NCBI GenBank assembly: GCA_905221145.1
Contig: CAJNCA010000007.1
Span: 1 to 64,000, forward strand
DNA: 64,000 nt
From: a bacterium
Lineage (GTDB): Bacteria; Bacillota; Bacilli; Lactobacillales; Streptococcaceae
Direction: 5' to 3'
Under the pieces are notes generated by a model. The model saw only the letters and a program-made list of their open reading frames with translations, did no database searches and had not been told where the DNA came from. Within the stretch, counting starts at the first letter, position 1. Every line of letters begins with the position of its first letter. Made by a program: the position numbers and the translations under genes. This document shows, piece by piece, positions 56,625 to 64,000 of the stretch.

Positions 56625-56699
56625 TATTTTATTCCTTTCTTTTTCCCTCTCACTTATCTATTCGAAAAACAATCCGAAAATGTACAACTAAATTAAATT

Positions 56700-56750
56700 T
56701 TATTTAAAAAATAATTTAATGAACCACGGATACAAGATTGGTAGATACAT
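56700..56750 (-). CDS. 16-residue mini-peptide, copy C
   Basis: MYLPILYPWFIKLFFK, TAA. The leader GGAAGGAGCCTGGTTT precedes the ATG. It is hydrophobic and aromatic with a C-terminal Lys and has no leader sequence. It shares Y-P-W-F and L-F-F-K with the other two copies. Confidence 0.55.
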   Translation of the reverse strand: MYLPILYPWFIKLFFK

Positions 56751-56825
56751 AAACCAGGCTCCTTCCTTTTCTTCTTACTTATTTATTCGAAAAAAATTTT
56801 CAAAAATGTACAACTAAATTAAATT

Positions 56826-56876
56826 TTATTTGAAAAATAACTTAATGAACCACGGATAAAAAATTGGTAGATACAT
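56826..56876 (-). CDS. 16-residue mini-peptide, copy B
   Basis: MYLPIFYPWFIKLFFK, TAA. AAAGGAGCCTAGTTC precedes the ATG. It differs from copy C by one residue and from copy A at seven, all without frame change, while the flanks show insertions and deletions. Confidence 0.55.
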   Translation of the reverse strand: MYLPIFYPWFIKLFFK

Positions 56877-56950
56877 GAACTAGGCTCCTTTCTTTTTCCT
56901 CTTACTTATTTATTCGAAAAAGAATTCGAAAATGTACAACTAAATTAAAT

Positions 56951-57001
56951 TTATTTAAAAAATAACTCAGTGAACCATGGGTAGAACATTGATATAAACA
57001 T
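56951..57001 (-). CDS. 16-residue mini-peptide, copy A
   Basis: MFISMFYPWFTELFFK, TAA. GGAAGGAGCCTAGTTC precedes the ATG. It is the most diverged copy and the nearest to the response regulator. Possible roles: leaderless bacteriocin, signalling peptide, or small membrane toxin. Confidence 0.55.
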   Translation of the reverse strand: MFISMFYPWFTELFFK

Positions 57002-57053
57002 GAACTAGGCTCCTTCCCTTTCCCTCTTACTTATCTATTCGAAAAACAATTCA

Positions 57054-57090
57054 AAAAAATAAGAATATCAGAAAATTTTCCGACATTCTT
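57054..57090 (-). terminator. Terminator after the response regulator gene
   Basis: Minus strand AAGAATGTCGGAAAA / TTTTCTGATATTCTT, then seven Ts. The T run merges into the first copy of the repeated motif. Confidence 0.85.
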
Positions 57091-57120
57091 ATTGATAAAT
57101 TCATTCAAATCTAACAGATA

Positions 57121-57852
57121 TTAGACATTGAGATGTTTTTTAAGGGTTCTTCTGGCTGTTCGTGATACGGGGAAGTGCAAGCCTTCTAACAGGGTCACTT
57201 CTGTCGCAGTCATCTCTTCAATGGCCTGTAAACTGACCAACGTATTGCGATTGGCATAGACAAAGTAATCTTTTTCAGCCTTGGCAGCGATATCCTTGAG
57301 ACTGCCATAAATTGTCTTGATAGAATGATTGGCATAATAGACCTTGATACGATGGGATTCCACTGAGGTTTCAAAGGCTAAAATCTCATGGTAGGGCAGA
57401 GTAAAGCCCCGTCTTCCCTCAAAACTATAGGTAAAGAGACGCATATTTTCCCTCTTATCCACTGCCAGTACATAGTCCAGACAGCGCTCCAGCTGTTGAC
57501 GGTAATCCTCCTCAGGTTGATCCTTGGAAATAAAATCCAAGGCAGACAAGTGGTAGCGAAAAGCTAGAGGCAAGGCCTCCGAGTGTGTGGACACAAAGAC
57601 AATGCTTGTAAAAGGATCCCGCTCCCGAACCTGTTGAGCAACCTGAAAGCCCCGTTCACGCTCTCCATCAATCTCTAAATCCAATAAATAGAGCTGGTAA
57701 TGATCAAAATACTGAGAATACTTTTCAACATCTCCATAGTTTTTGGCAATATCAATTTCTAATCTTAAATTGCGAGAGCGACCAATATCTAGTAAAGTCT
57801 GCTCTATCCGTCCCTGCTGGACTCTATCGTCTTCCAAAACTAAAATTCTCAT
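57121..57852 (-). CDS. LytTR response regulator (ComE/BlpR type)
   Basis: 243 aa. Receiver domain: acidic pocket VLEDD at 5-9 and phosphorylated Asp58 in LYLLDLEID, with VFVSTHSEALPL and DFISKDQ for the conserved Thr/Ser and Lys. The LytTR DNA-binding domain spans about 138-240 (ILAFETSVESHRIKVYYANH, YFVYANRNTLVSLQAIEEM, HFPVSRTARRTL). It overlaps the kinase gene upstream by four bases (ATGA). It should activate promoters in the locus. Confidence 0.92.
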   Translation of the reverse strand: MRILVLEDDRVQQGRIEQTLLDIGRSRNLRLEIDIAKNYGDVEKYSQYFDHYQLYLLDLEIDGERERGFQVAQQVRERDPFTSIVFVSTHSEALPLAFRYHLSALDFISKDQPEEDYRQQLERCLDYVLAVDKRENMRLFTYSFEGRRGFTLPYHEILAFETSVESHRIKVYYANHSIKTIYGSLKDIAAKAEKDYFVYANRNTLVSLQAIEEMTATEVTLLEGLHFPVSRTARRTLKKHLNV

Positions 57853-59183
57853 TCCTCTTCCCCTCGTTTCTCATTCTTAAATGGCAATTCTAAATCTTGT
57901 CTAAAGGTCGTCTCTCCCAGCTGGGTATCTAAGGTTAAATCATAATGAAAAACCATATCCTCCAAGGTCGCTAAGCCCAGTCCACTGTGGTTTCCCCTAG
58001 TCGAATAACCCTTTTGACTGAGAATGCTGGGATTCAGTTCTTCTTTCTTACGAGTGTTTTCAATGATAAAACGGACACTCCTACCATCAGCCAACAAAGC
58101 AACCCGAATCTGTGGATTTTCCGCCTCACTGGCTGCCTCTAAGGCATTTGTCGTGAGGATAGAGAGGATACGGATAGCCTCCAACATCGGCAATGCTAGT
58201 TCTTCTACGACCCCCACCGTCTCCAAACTAAAATGAATTCCCTGCTTATCAGCCACAATCATGGCTTTTGCCAAGGTATTGCGAATGGCTATGTCATGGA
58301 TATTGTGAAGATTAAAGGCTGTGTAATCCGCCTTCCTCAGCTTTTCATTGGTCTTTAGAAAGACATCTTGATAAATGGTAGATACCTCAGCCATGTCTCG
58401 ATTCGCTATGGCAGGCTCCATACTAGCGACAATCCCTGCAAAATCATGACGGAAACCTCGAACCTCATCATAGAGATGACCCAACTTATCCACCATTCCT
58501 TGCAAGGAACGATTTTCATCCTCCTGTCTCTGAATGGTTTGTTCATCACGATAAACCTGCTCCAAATGCTTGATGTAAAAGAGCCAAGAGAAAAAGAGAA
58601 TGAAAATCAGAAGGGAAATGGTCGTATCAAAACGAACGTAGAAAGAACTATTTCTATTAGTCATGAACGAAGAGAATATCCTAAATCCAGTCAGAGGTAG
58701 GATAATGAAAAAACTCTTACGATAGTGGGTTTTGAAAGCGTCTGAAAAGAATAAATCCAAATCCAAAGACCAACGTTTCATCATAACTACTGTTAGTACG
58801 ATAGCTAATAGGGAAAAAGAAGAGTTAACAATCCCATTTCCTACTTCTGATAGCATATCTATATCTAACATCCGAATATAGAACAATACCAATAAATAGC
58901 GAATACTCTGATAAAAACTAAAAAGATAGAGTGAAAGAAATAAAGATTCTCCTTTTTTCTTCCTATTCATATAGAAAATAAGGTAAAAAAAGATTAAAAC
59001 TTCCAAATACATGATTTCAAAAAAAGTTTTACCAGCTATTGCTTGCATCATTAGTAAATAGACTACGTATCTCTTTTTGCGAAATTCCGGTGTAATTTGG
59101 TAACCTAGATAGATTGGAGGAATTATAATGGAGACTATCAACAATAAAGCAAATAGAGTTTCCTTAATAAAAGTCAAAATCAT
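57849..59183 (-). CDS. HPK10-type peptide-sensing histidine kinase (1)
   Basis: 444 aa, ComD/BlpH/AgrC type. Six or so membrane segments fill residues 1-205. The DHp-like helix carries VRGFRHDFAGI with His246; the ATP domain has NALEAASEAENP near 340 and KGYSTRGNHSGLGLATLED near 400. From residue 135 (MKRWSLDLDLFF) onward it is almost identical to kinase 2, while residues 1-134 differ strongly. The ATG overlaps the stop of the truncated regulator. Confidence 0.92.
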   Translation of the reverse strand: MILTFIKETLFALLLIVSIIIPPIYLGYQITPEFRKKRYVVYLLMMQAIAGKTFFEIMYLEVLIFFYLIFYMNRKKKGESLFLSLYLFSFYQSIRYLLVLFYIRMLDIDMLSEVGNGIVNSSFSLLAIVLTVVMMKRWSLDLDLFFSDAFKTHYRKSFFIILPLTGFRIFSSFMTNRNSSFYVRFDTTISLLIFILFFSWLFYIKHLEQVYRDEQTIQRQEDENRSLQGMVDKLGHLYDEVRGFRHDFAGIVASMEPAIANRDMAEVSTIYQDVFLKTNEKLRKADYTAFNLHNIHDIAIRNTLAKAMIVADKQGIHFSLETVGVVEELALPMLEAIRILSILTTNALEAASEAENPQIRVALLADGRSVRFIIENTRKKEELNPSILSQKGYSTRGNHSGLGLATLEDMVFHYDLTLDTQLGETTFRQDLELPFKNEKRGEEE

Positions 59184-59389
59184 ACTATCAAATCACGCTC
59201 TCTATCAATCTCTAAATCCAATAAATAGAGTTGGTAATGGTCAAAATACTGAGAATACTTTTCAACATCTCCATAGTTTTTAGCAATATCAATTTCCAAT
59301 CTTAAATTGCGAGAGCGACCGATATCTAGCAAAGTCTGCTCTATCCGTCCTTGTTGGACTCTATCGTCTTCCAAAACTAAAATTCTCAT
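59180..59389 (-). pseudogene. Truncated response regulator fragment
   Basis: 69 codons. The first 62 residues are the same as the intact regulator, including Asp58, then RERDLIV and a stop that overlaps the kinase 1 start. It lacks the second half of the receiver and the whole LytTR domain, so it cannot bind DNA. It marks the joint of a duplication. It could still be phosphorylated only if folded, which is unlikely. Confidence 0.9.
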
Positions 59390-60732
59390 TCCTCTCCCCC
59401 TCGTTTCTCATCCTTAAATGGTAATTCTAAATCTTGTCTAAAGGTCGTTTCTCCTAGCTGAGTATCTAAGTTCAAATCATAATGAAAAACCATATCCTCC
59501 AAGGTCGCTAAGCCCAGTCCACTGTGGTTTCCCTTGGTAGAGTAACCCTTTTGACTGAGAATGCTGGGGTTCAGTTCTTCTTTCTTACGAGTGTTTTCAA
59601 TGATAAAACGGACACTCCTATCATCGGCCAACAAAGCAACCCGAATCTGTGGATTTTCAGCCTCACTGGCTGCTTCTAAAGCATTTGTCGTGAGGATAGA
59701 GAGGATACGGATAGCCTCCAACATCGGCAAAGCCAGCTCTTCGACGACCCCTACCGTCTCCAAACTAAAATGAATTCCTTGCTTATCAGCCACAATCATG
59801 GCTTTGGCCAAGGTATTGCGAATAGCTATGTCATGGATATTGTGAAGATTAAAGGCTGTGTAATCTGCCTTTCTCAGCTTTTCATTTGTCTTTAGAAAGA
59901 CATCTTGATAAATGGTAGACACCTCAGTCATGTCTTGATTCGCTATGGCAGGCTCCATACTGGCGACAATCCCTGCAAAATCATGACGGAAACCTCGAAC
60001 CTCATCATAGAGATGTCCCAACTTATCCACCATCCCTTGCAAGGAACAATTTTCTTCTTCCTGTCTCTGAATGGTCTGCTCATCACGATAAACCTGCTCC
60101 AAATGCTTGATGTAAAAGAGCCAAGAGAAAAAGAGAATGAAAATCAGAAGGGAAATGGTCGTGTCAAAACGAACGTAGAAAGAACTATTTCTATTGGTCA
60201 TAAACGAAGAGAAGATCCTAAATACAGTCAGAGGTAGGATAATGAAAAAACTCTTATGATAGTGGGTTTTGAAAGCATCTGAAAAGAATAAATCCAAATC
60301 CAAAGACCAACGTTTCATAATTTTACAACATAGAAATATTGATAATAAATCAAATATAGATATATATAGCGTCGAAAACTCATCTAAAAACAACCAACTC
60401 TCACCAGATAATATACGAAGCCAGATTGTCAAAAATAAATAGCGAATGCTTTGAAAGAAAATAAAAAGATATAAGGAAAGAAAAAGAGCTTCCACTTTTC
60501 TCTTATGCAATACGAATAAAAAAATACAGTAAAAGAAGAGAAGGATTCCTATATGAAATAATTCTCCAAATGTTTGACGAGCAGATAAACTAATTAAAAA
60601 TACAAGAACCCAATAACGTTTTTTATAAAATTCTGGGGAAATTTGAGCGCCCAAATAAATAGTAGGCACCATGGTTGAAACGACTACCAACAGAATATAT
60701 AGCACAGAAACTAAGAATTCTAAAATAATCAT
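59386..60732 (-). CDS. HPK10-type peptide-sensing histidine kinase (2)
   Basis: 448 aa. It has the same layout as kinase 1, with FRHDF and HSGLGLATLED intact. Residues 1-138 form a different membrane sensor (VSTMVPTIYLGAQISPEFYK, LFFYCIFLFVLHKRKVEALF), so peptide specificity probably differs. It is the first gene of the operon. AGGAG is twelve bases before the ATG. Only one intact regulator exists for both kinases. Confidence 0.92.
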   Translation of the reverse strand: MIILEFLVSVLYILLVVVSTMVPTIYLGAQISPEFYKKRYWVLVFLISLSARQTFGELFHIGILLFFYCIFLFVLHKRKVEALFLSLYLFIFFQSIRYLFLTIWLRILSGESWLFLDEFSTLYISIFDLLSIFLCCKIMKRWSLDLDLFFSDAFKTHYHKSFFIILPLTVFRIFSSFMTNRNSSFYVRFDTTISLLIFILFFSWLFYIKHLEQVYRDEQTIQRQEEENCSLQGMVDKLGHLYDEVRGFRHDFAGIVASMEPAIANQDMTEVSTIYQDVFLKTNEKLRKADYTAFNLHNIHDIAIRNTLAKAMIVADKQGIHFSLETVGVVEELALPMLEAIRILSILTTNALEAASEAENPQIRVALLADDRSVRFIIENTRKKEELNPSILSQKGYSTKGNHSGLGLATLEDMVFHYDLNLDTQLGETTFRQDLELPFKDEKRGGEE

Positions 60733-60795
60733 AGAATAAAACGACTCCTAATTTATTTAAGCGAAATAATATTATCTCCCCGATACAACTCTCTA

Positions 60796-60818
60796 GTTTT
60801 TCATACTTTCTGAAAAAC
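60796..60818. promoter_or_regulatory. Inverted repeat upstream of the kinase operon
   Basis: GTTTTTCA, seven bases, TGAAAAAC. It lies about 65-85 bases upstream of the kinase 2 start; it may be an operator. Confidence 0.35.
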
Positions 60819-60829
60819 GATACATCTAC

Positions 60830-60878
60830 AAAAGGCCCTAGTTTCTTTTAAAATACAAGAAATCTAAAGCCTCTTGAA
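60830..60878 (-). terminator. Terminator after the choline-binding protein gene at 60931
   Basis: Minus strand AAGAGGCTTTAGATTTCTT pairs with AAGAAACTAGGGCCTTTT with one or two bulges, then Ts. Confidence 0.6.
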
Positions 60879-60930
60879 AATGATTTGCACGTTTTATTTT
60901 TTATATTCGTTGTGAAGATTGCTTATCTAT

Positions 60931-62115
60931 TTATTTTACCACAAGAACCTTGTAATATTCATACTTATTTGGCTGTGTAATCTTAATTTTTTGACCATAG
61001 AAACCATCGATTTCTTTGTCAAAATAATCTGAAAATCTTGATGGCAAGCGTTTCATCTTAAGAACCTCACCAGATTGGTCTGCATATACAAGGAAATGAT
61101 AGTGGGTTGTAGACATACCGTCATCAATCAGTACAAAGTAACCTGTTTTGAGCTTACCTTGTCCATTATCTAAATAGTATAGTTTATTGTTATTGATTGT
61201 GAAGCTAGTAGATGGAAGTCTAAGTCGTACACCTGGGTCTTCTAGATAAAGATCATTGCCGACTTTTTTGATTTCTGATCTAGTTGTCATCTCTGGAAGT
61301 GGTAATACTCTACGACCATCTGCTCCAAAGTAATATCGACCTGGTAGATTTTGGAAATTACGAATAACAGCTTTAGGATCAATTTCTTGTCCTTCTTCTT
61401 TATTATCTACTAAAGCTAAGGTTGTATTTGCAACCTCATCTCCATATTTGTCGGAGAACTTCTTGAACTCAGGTTTGATATACCAAGTGTTTTTATCCAC
61501 GATAACATCAGTAAAGTTATTTCCGTCAAATTTTGCTGTAATCAGATATTCATATCCATCGCCTAAACGAACAATGTCACCATTTTTATAAGGGCTATTT
61601 TGTAAAGTGAACATATGGCCATCCTTGCTGAGAATATAGCCTGTGCCATCACTAGAATTTACAACTCTATCAGAGGCCATTGCACCTGATTGTTCAAAAT
61701 AATACCAATTATTATCTATGAACTCCCAACCTGTCTGCATAGAACCACTAAAACGAAGATAGTACCATGTAGACCCTTCTTTGTACCAACCTGTACGCAT
61801 GGCACCACTATCTGCTAGTGAGTACCAGGTATTGCCTTCCTTGTACCATCCAGTACGCATAGCACCACTATCTGCTAGTGAATACCAGGTGTTACCATCT
61901 TTGAGCCAGCCTGTCTGCATTTTACCAGAACCATCGAAGTGGTACCAAGAACCAGCATTTTGTACCCATTTATTTTTAGCTAAGCTTCCATCTTGAGAAA
62001 GATTCCAGTCATCGCCATTTTTAACCCAAGTATCTGCAGCCTGTGCTTGATTGATTGACAAAAGCAGACCAACACCTGCAAGCAAACCAAGTGTAAGTAG
62101 TTTAGATTTTTTCAT
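60931..62115 (-). CDS. Choline-binding protein with N-terminal repeats
   Basis: 394 aa from the ATG at 62115, which is better spaced from AAAGGAGG than the ATG two codons earlier. Signal peptide to about AQA-A (LLTLGLLAGVGLLLSINQA), about six choline-binding repeats at 30-150 (GWYKEGNTWYSLADSGAMRT), then a C-terminal domain (about 160-394) with FKKFSDKYGDEVANTTLALV and GRYYFGADGRRV that I cannot assign. It is attached to teichoic acid phosphocholine. The C-terminal domain is shared with the gene at 63271. Confidence 0.85.
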   Translation of the reverse strand: MKKSKLLTLGLLAGVGLLLSINQAQAADTWVKNGDDWNLSQDGSLAKNKWVQNAGSWYHFDGSGKMQTGWLKDGNTWYSLADSGAMRTGWYKEGNTWYSLADSGAMRTGWYKEGSTWYYLRFSGSMQTGWEFIDNNWYYFEQSGAMASDRVVNSSDGTGYILSKDGHMFTLQNSPYKNGDIVRLGDGYEYLITAKFDGNNFTDVIVDKNTWYIKPEFKKFSDKYGDEVANTTLALVDNKEEGQEIDPKAVIRNFQNLPGRYYFGADGRRVLPLPEMTTRSEIKKVGNDLYLEDPGVRLRLPSTSFTINNNKLYYLDNGQGKLKTGYFVLIDDGMSTTHYHFLVYADQSGEVLKMKRLPSRFSDYFDKEIDGFYGQKIKITQPNKYEYYKVLVVK

Positions 62116-62227
62116 AGCCATTTCCTCCTTTATTGAATAGTTATAAAAAGATATTTTTCCATCATAAACATTCTACATAACTCCTAATAATCCTTAAGAG
62201 TCAACCAACACCTTCTTTCTATCATCA

Positions 62228-62256
62228 TTGCCCACCCCACACCTTTATGATATACT
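62228..62256 (+). promoter_or_regulatory. Promoter of the Rgg-type regulator
   Basis: TTGCCC (62228-62233), 17-base spacer, TATACT (62251-62256). Confidence 0.6.
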
Positions 62257-62312
62257 AAATATAAATATTTTCCTAAAACTTCTACTTTTGGAACATTTTT
62301 GGAGGCAAAAAT

Positions 62313-63182
62313 ATGCGGTGGGATATTGGTTCAGTTTATAAATACATTCGTAAGTCAAAAGGGATCACACAAAATGAGGTCTGTGGTGACTACATTACTC
62401 ATTCTAACTTATCGAAGTTTGAAAATAATCACTCTACTCCTAGGTATGATACTATGGAGTTACTTTTGAGGCAAATTGATATGAGTTTCGATGAATTTCA
62501 TTATATTTGTCAACATTACCAAATGGATTCTCGTAAGAAATTATTTTCAGAATATTATCAAGTCATTTCTTCACCTAATCTAGAAGAAATGAAGACACTG
62601 CTATCAAAATGTCAAATTTATCTAGATGAAGTGCAGAATGATATCCCAATAGAACATGCTGTGAAAGAACTAACCATTTTTATAGAAGTGATTGAAAATC
62701 AGTTTTCCGATAAAGCCCAAGCCTTGGCTGAAGAGTTATGGAAAGAATTGGAAAAAAGAGATCAGTGGTTCCTCTCGGATTTACGGTTATTAGTGATAAT
62801 CATTTTCCATTTCCCTGTTGATTCACTAGAAATGCTACGTCAAAGACTTGTAAAATCTCTAAATAAATACACAGATTATCGTCCAATTCAAAGTATTCAT
62901 TACTCCATTTTAGCCAATATGACACGAATGTACCTTGAAGCAAATAAGAAAGATGCCTGTCTATGCTTAATTCAAGAATGTCTTGATTTAGCAAAAATAT
63001 TGAAAAGATACGATTTATTAGGTGTAGCTCAAGTGCGTCTGGGAATCGTTAATGAAGATCATGCTATGATTAATAAAGGATTATCCTTACTCGAATCAAC
63101 AGATGAAAGTCGATTACTGCGGGAAATGAAAAGAGAAGTTAGTGATTATTATCAAGCAGATTTTTTTGAAACAGAGGGCTAA
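62313..63182 (+). CDS. Rgg/MutR-family transcriptional regulator
   Basis: 289 aa. N-terminal XRE helix-turn-helix (IGSVYKYIRKSKGITQNEVC, then ITHSNLSKFENN) and an all-helical TPR-like C-terminal domain as in Rgg/PlcR peptide receptors. TTTGGAGGC precedes the ATG. It is the only plus-strand gene here and lies between two related choline-binding protein genes, which it may control. No SHP-like peptide gene was found next to it. Confidence 0.85.
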   Translation: MRWDIGSVYKYIRKSKGITQNEVCGDYITHSNLSKFENNHSTPRYDTMELLLRQIDMSFDEFHYICQHYQMDSRKKLFSEYYQVISSPNLEEMKTLLSKCQIYLDEVQNDIPIEHAVKELTIFIEVIENQFSDKAQALAEELWKELEKRDQWFLSDLRLLVIIIFHFPVDSLEMLRQRLVKSLNKYTDYRPIQSIHYSILANMTRMYLEANKKDACLCLIQECLDLAKILKRYDLLGVAQVRLGIVNEDHAMINKGLSLLESTDESRLLREMKREVSDYYQADFFETEG

Positions 63183-63204
63183 CAGTAACTATTATTTTAT
63201 GGAT

Positions 63205-63249
63205 AAAAGCGAACATGACTTCCTAGTAGACAAAGCTGTTCGCTTTTTT
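63205..63249. terminator. Bidirectional terminator between the regulator and the last gene
   Basis: AAAAGCGAACA, 21-base loop, TGTTCGCTTTT and more Ts. It serves the converging regulator and choline-binding genes. Confidence 0.85.
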
Positions 63250-63270
63250 CGTTTTACATTGTCAGATAGT

Positions 63271-64000
63271 TTATTTCACAACAGAAACATTGCCTGTCTT
63301 ACTATCGATTTTAACAGTTTGACCGTAGAAACCGTCAATTTCTTTATTAAGATAATCTGAAATTCCTGTTGGCAATCGTTTCATTTTAAGAATTTCACCA
63401 GATTGGTCTGCATAAACAAGAATATGATAGTGATGATAGCTTGGTCTATCATCAATCAATGCAAAATAACCTGTTTTGAGTTTGCCATTATCACCATCTA
63501 AATAGTATAGTTTATTATTATTGATTGTGAAGCTGGTAGCTCCAAGACGAAGTCGTGCACCTGGATTTTCTAGATAGACATCGTTTCCAACTTTTTTAAT
63601 CTCTGAATAGGTGGTCATTTCTGGTAAATTTGTTACGCGACGACCATCTGCCCCAAAGTAATACCTGTTTGGTAAGTTTTGGAAATTTTTCACGACAGCT
63701 TTAGGATTAATTTCTTGTCCTTCTTCCGTATTATCTACTAAAGCTAACATCGTATTGGAAACTTTATCTCCATATTTATCAGAAAACTTCTTAAATTCAG
63801 GTTTTATGTACCAAGCATTTTTTTCAACAATGACTCCATCTTTTCCATGAATAAGATGATAATCATACCCATCAGACAAAGTAACAATATTTGTGATAAT
63901 TGTATCATCCGCTTGAGATTGTTCAACCTGACTTGGGAGTTTGGTTAACATATAACCATCCTTACCAATGACATAACTTTCCCCATCGCTTGCTGGAACA
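63271..64000 (-). CDS. C-terminal part of a second choline-binding-type protein, 5' end outside the window
   Basis: The frame is open to the window end (visible start SDGESYVIGKDGYMLTKLP), so the start codon lies beyond base 64000. The visible 240 or so residues parallel the C-terminal domain of the protein at 60931: NAWYIKPEFKKFSDKYGD, NLPNRYYFGADGRRV, LRLGATSFTINNNKLYYLD and KRLPTGISDYLNKEIDGFYG. Choline-binding repeats would be expected upstream by analogy but are not seen. Function of the shared domain unknown. Confidence 0.8.
   Translation of the reverse strand, partial: VPASDGESYVIGKDGYMLTKLPSQVEQSQADDTIITNIVTLSDGYDYHLIHGKDGVIVEKNAWYIKPEFKKFSDKYGDKVSNTMLALVDNTEEGQEINPKAVVKNFQNLPNRYYFGADGRRVTNLPEMTTYSEIKKVGNDVYLENPGARLRLGATSFTINNNKLYYLDGDNGKLKTGYFALIDDRPSYHHYHILVYADQSGEILKMKRLPTGISDYLNKEIDGFYGQTVKIDSKTGNVSVVK

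Larger units (their letters stand above)
56645..57058 (-). repeat. Tandem repeat array of about 125 bp units carrying mini-ORFs and a shared upstream motif
   Basis: Three units, start to start 125 and 126 bp, each with AAGGAGCC, a 16-codon ORF and then a motif containing TTGTACATTTTCGAATT and TTTTTCGAATAAATAAG. Motif copies lie at 57022-57058, 56898-56939, 56771-56812 and 56645-56687. In the best copy TTTTCGAAT is directly repeated with 12-bp period. The motif may be a promoter or response-regulator site. Confidence 0.75.

Noticed and set aside
55200..57100. CRISPR array for the repeated units near 56645-57058
   Set aside because: Units are about 125 bp with coding-like cores and no constant short repeat/spacer pattern; no cas genes.
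62130..62171. 13-codon ORF MFMMEKYLFITIQ before the choline-binding gene
   Set aside because: It has TAGGAG upstream but is not repeated, not next to the regulator start and does not look like a known SHP; chance is likely.

Overview
The window looks like chromosomal DNA of a Mitis-group streptococcus, Streptococcus mitis or a close relative of S. pneumoniae. The signs are comAB next to purC with a ComE-type direct repeat, five BOX elements, choline-binding proteins, a PavB-type SSURE adhesin, and the bgaC/PTS/agaS galactosaminide operon under a GntR regulator. Nearly all genes lie on the minus strand. The gene order suggests a relative and not a typical pneumococcus: as I recall, strH sits between purB and the GntR gene in pneumococcus, and it is absent here.

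Layout. (1) 1-10 kb: start of pavB, a family 2 glycosyltransferase, the KtrAB potassium system, a nucleoside phosphorylase, a carbohydrate-binding-domain lipoprotein, a hexapeptide acetyltransferase, a two-domain VOC protein behind a perfect palindromic operator, and a DUF4767-like lipoprotein. (2) 10-26.3 kb: a surface glycosylation island. It has two LPXTG proteins (1052 and 2285 aa, the latter with about 13 MucBP-like repeats), two paralogous GtfA/TagE-like glycosyltransferases, and a tight operon of glycosyltransferase, sodium:solute symporter, CMP-sialate synthetase and family 52 sialyltransferase-like protein. I infer uptake of host sialic acid, CMP activation and transfer to a surface glycan. 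(3) 26.7-36.2 kb: a choline-binding CAP-domain protein, then galM, agaS, a mannose-family PTS, bgaC and the divergent regulator agaR, with recognisable promoter, cre and operator. (4) 36.4-50.5 kb: the purine genes, transcribed as C-L-F-M-N-orf57-H-D-E-K-orf75-B, with a terminator between purH and purD and a highly structured element between purD and purE. (5) 50.6-54.4 kb: comAB, whose leader contains a BOX element.

(6) 54.5-60.7 kb is the most unusual part: a two-component bacteriocin or pheromone locus. It holds two tandem sensor kinases with near-identical cytoplasmic halves but different membrane sensor halves, one intact and one truncated LytTR response regulator, three tandem 16-codon ORFs with near-identical leaders, two pheromone-sized double-glycine peptides both ending in Phe-Gly-Phe, two larger double-glycine bacteriocin-like peptides, and a set of tiny membrane proteins. 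(7) 60.9-64 kb: two related choline-binding proteins flanking an Rgg-family regulator; the last gene runs off the window.

No tRNA, rRNA, CRISPR array, complete insertion sequence or prophage was seen. Family and gene-name assignments are from memory of the families, without database searches.
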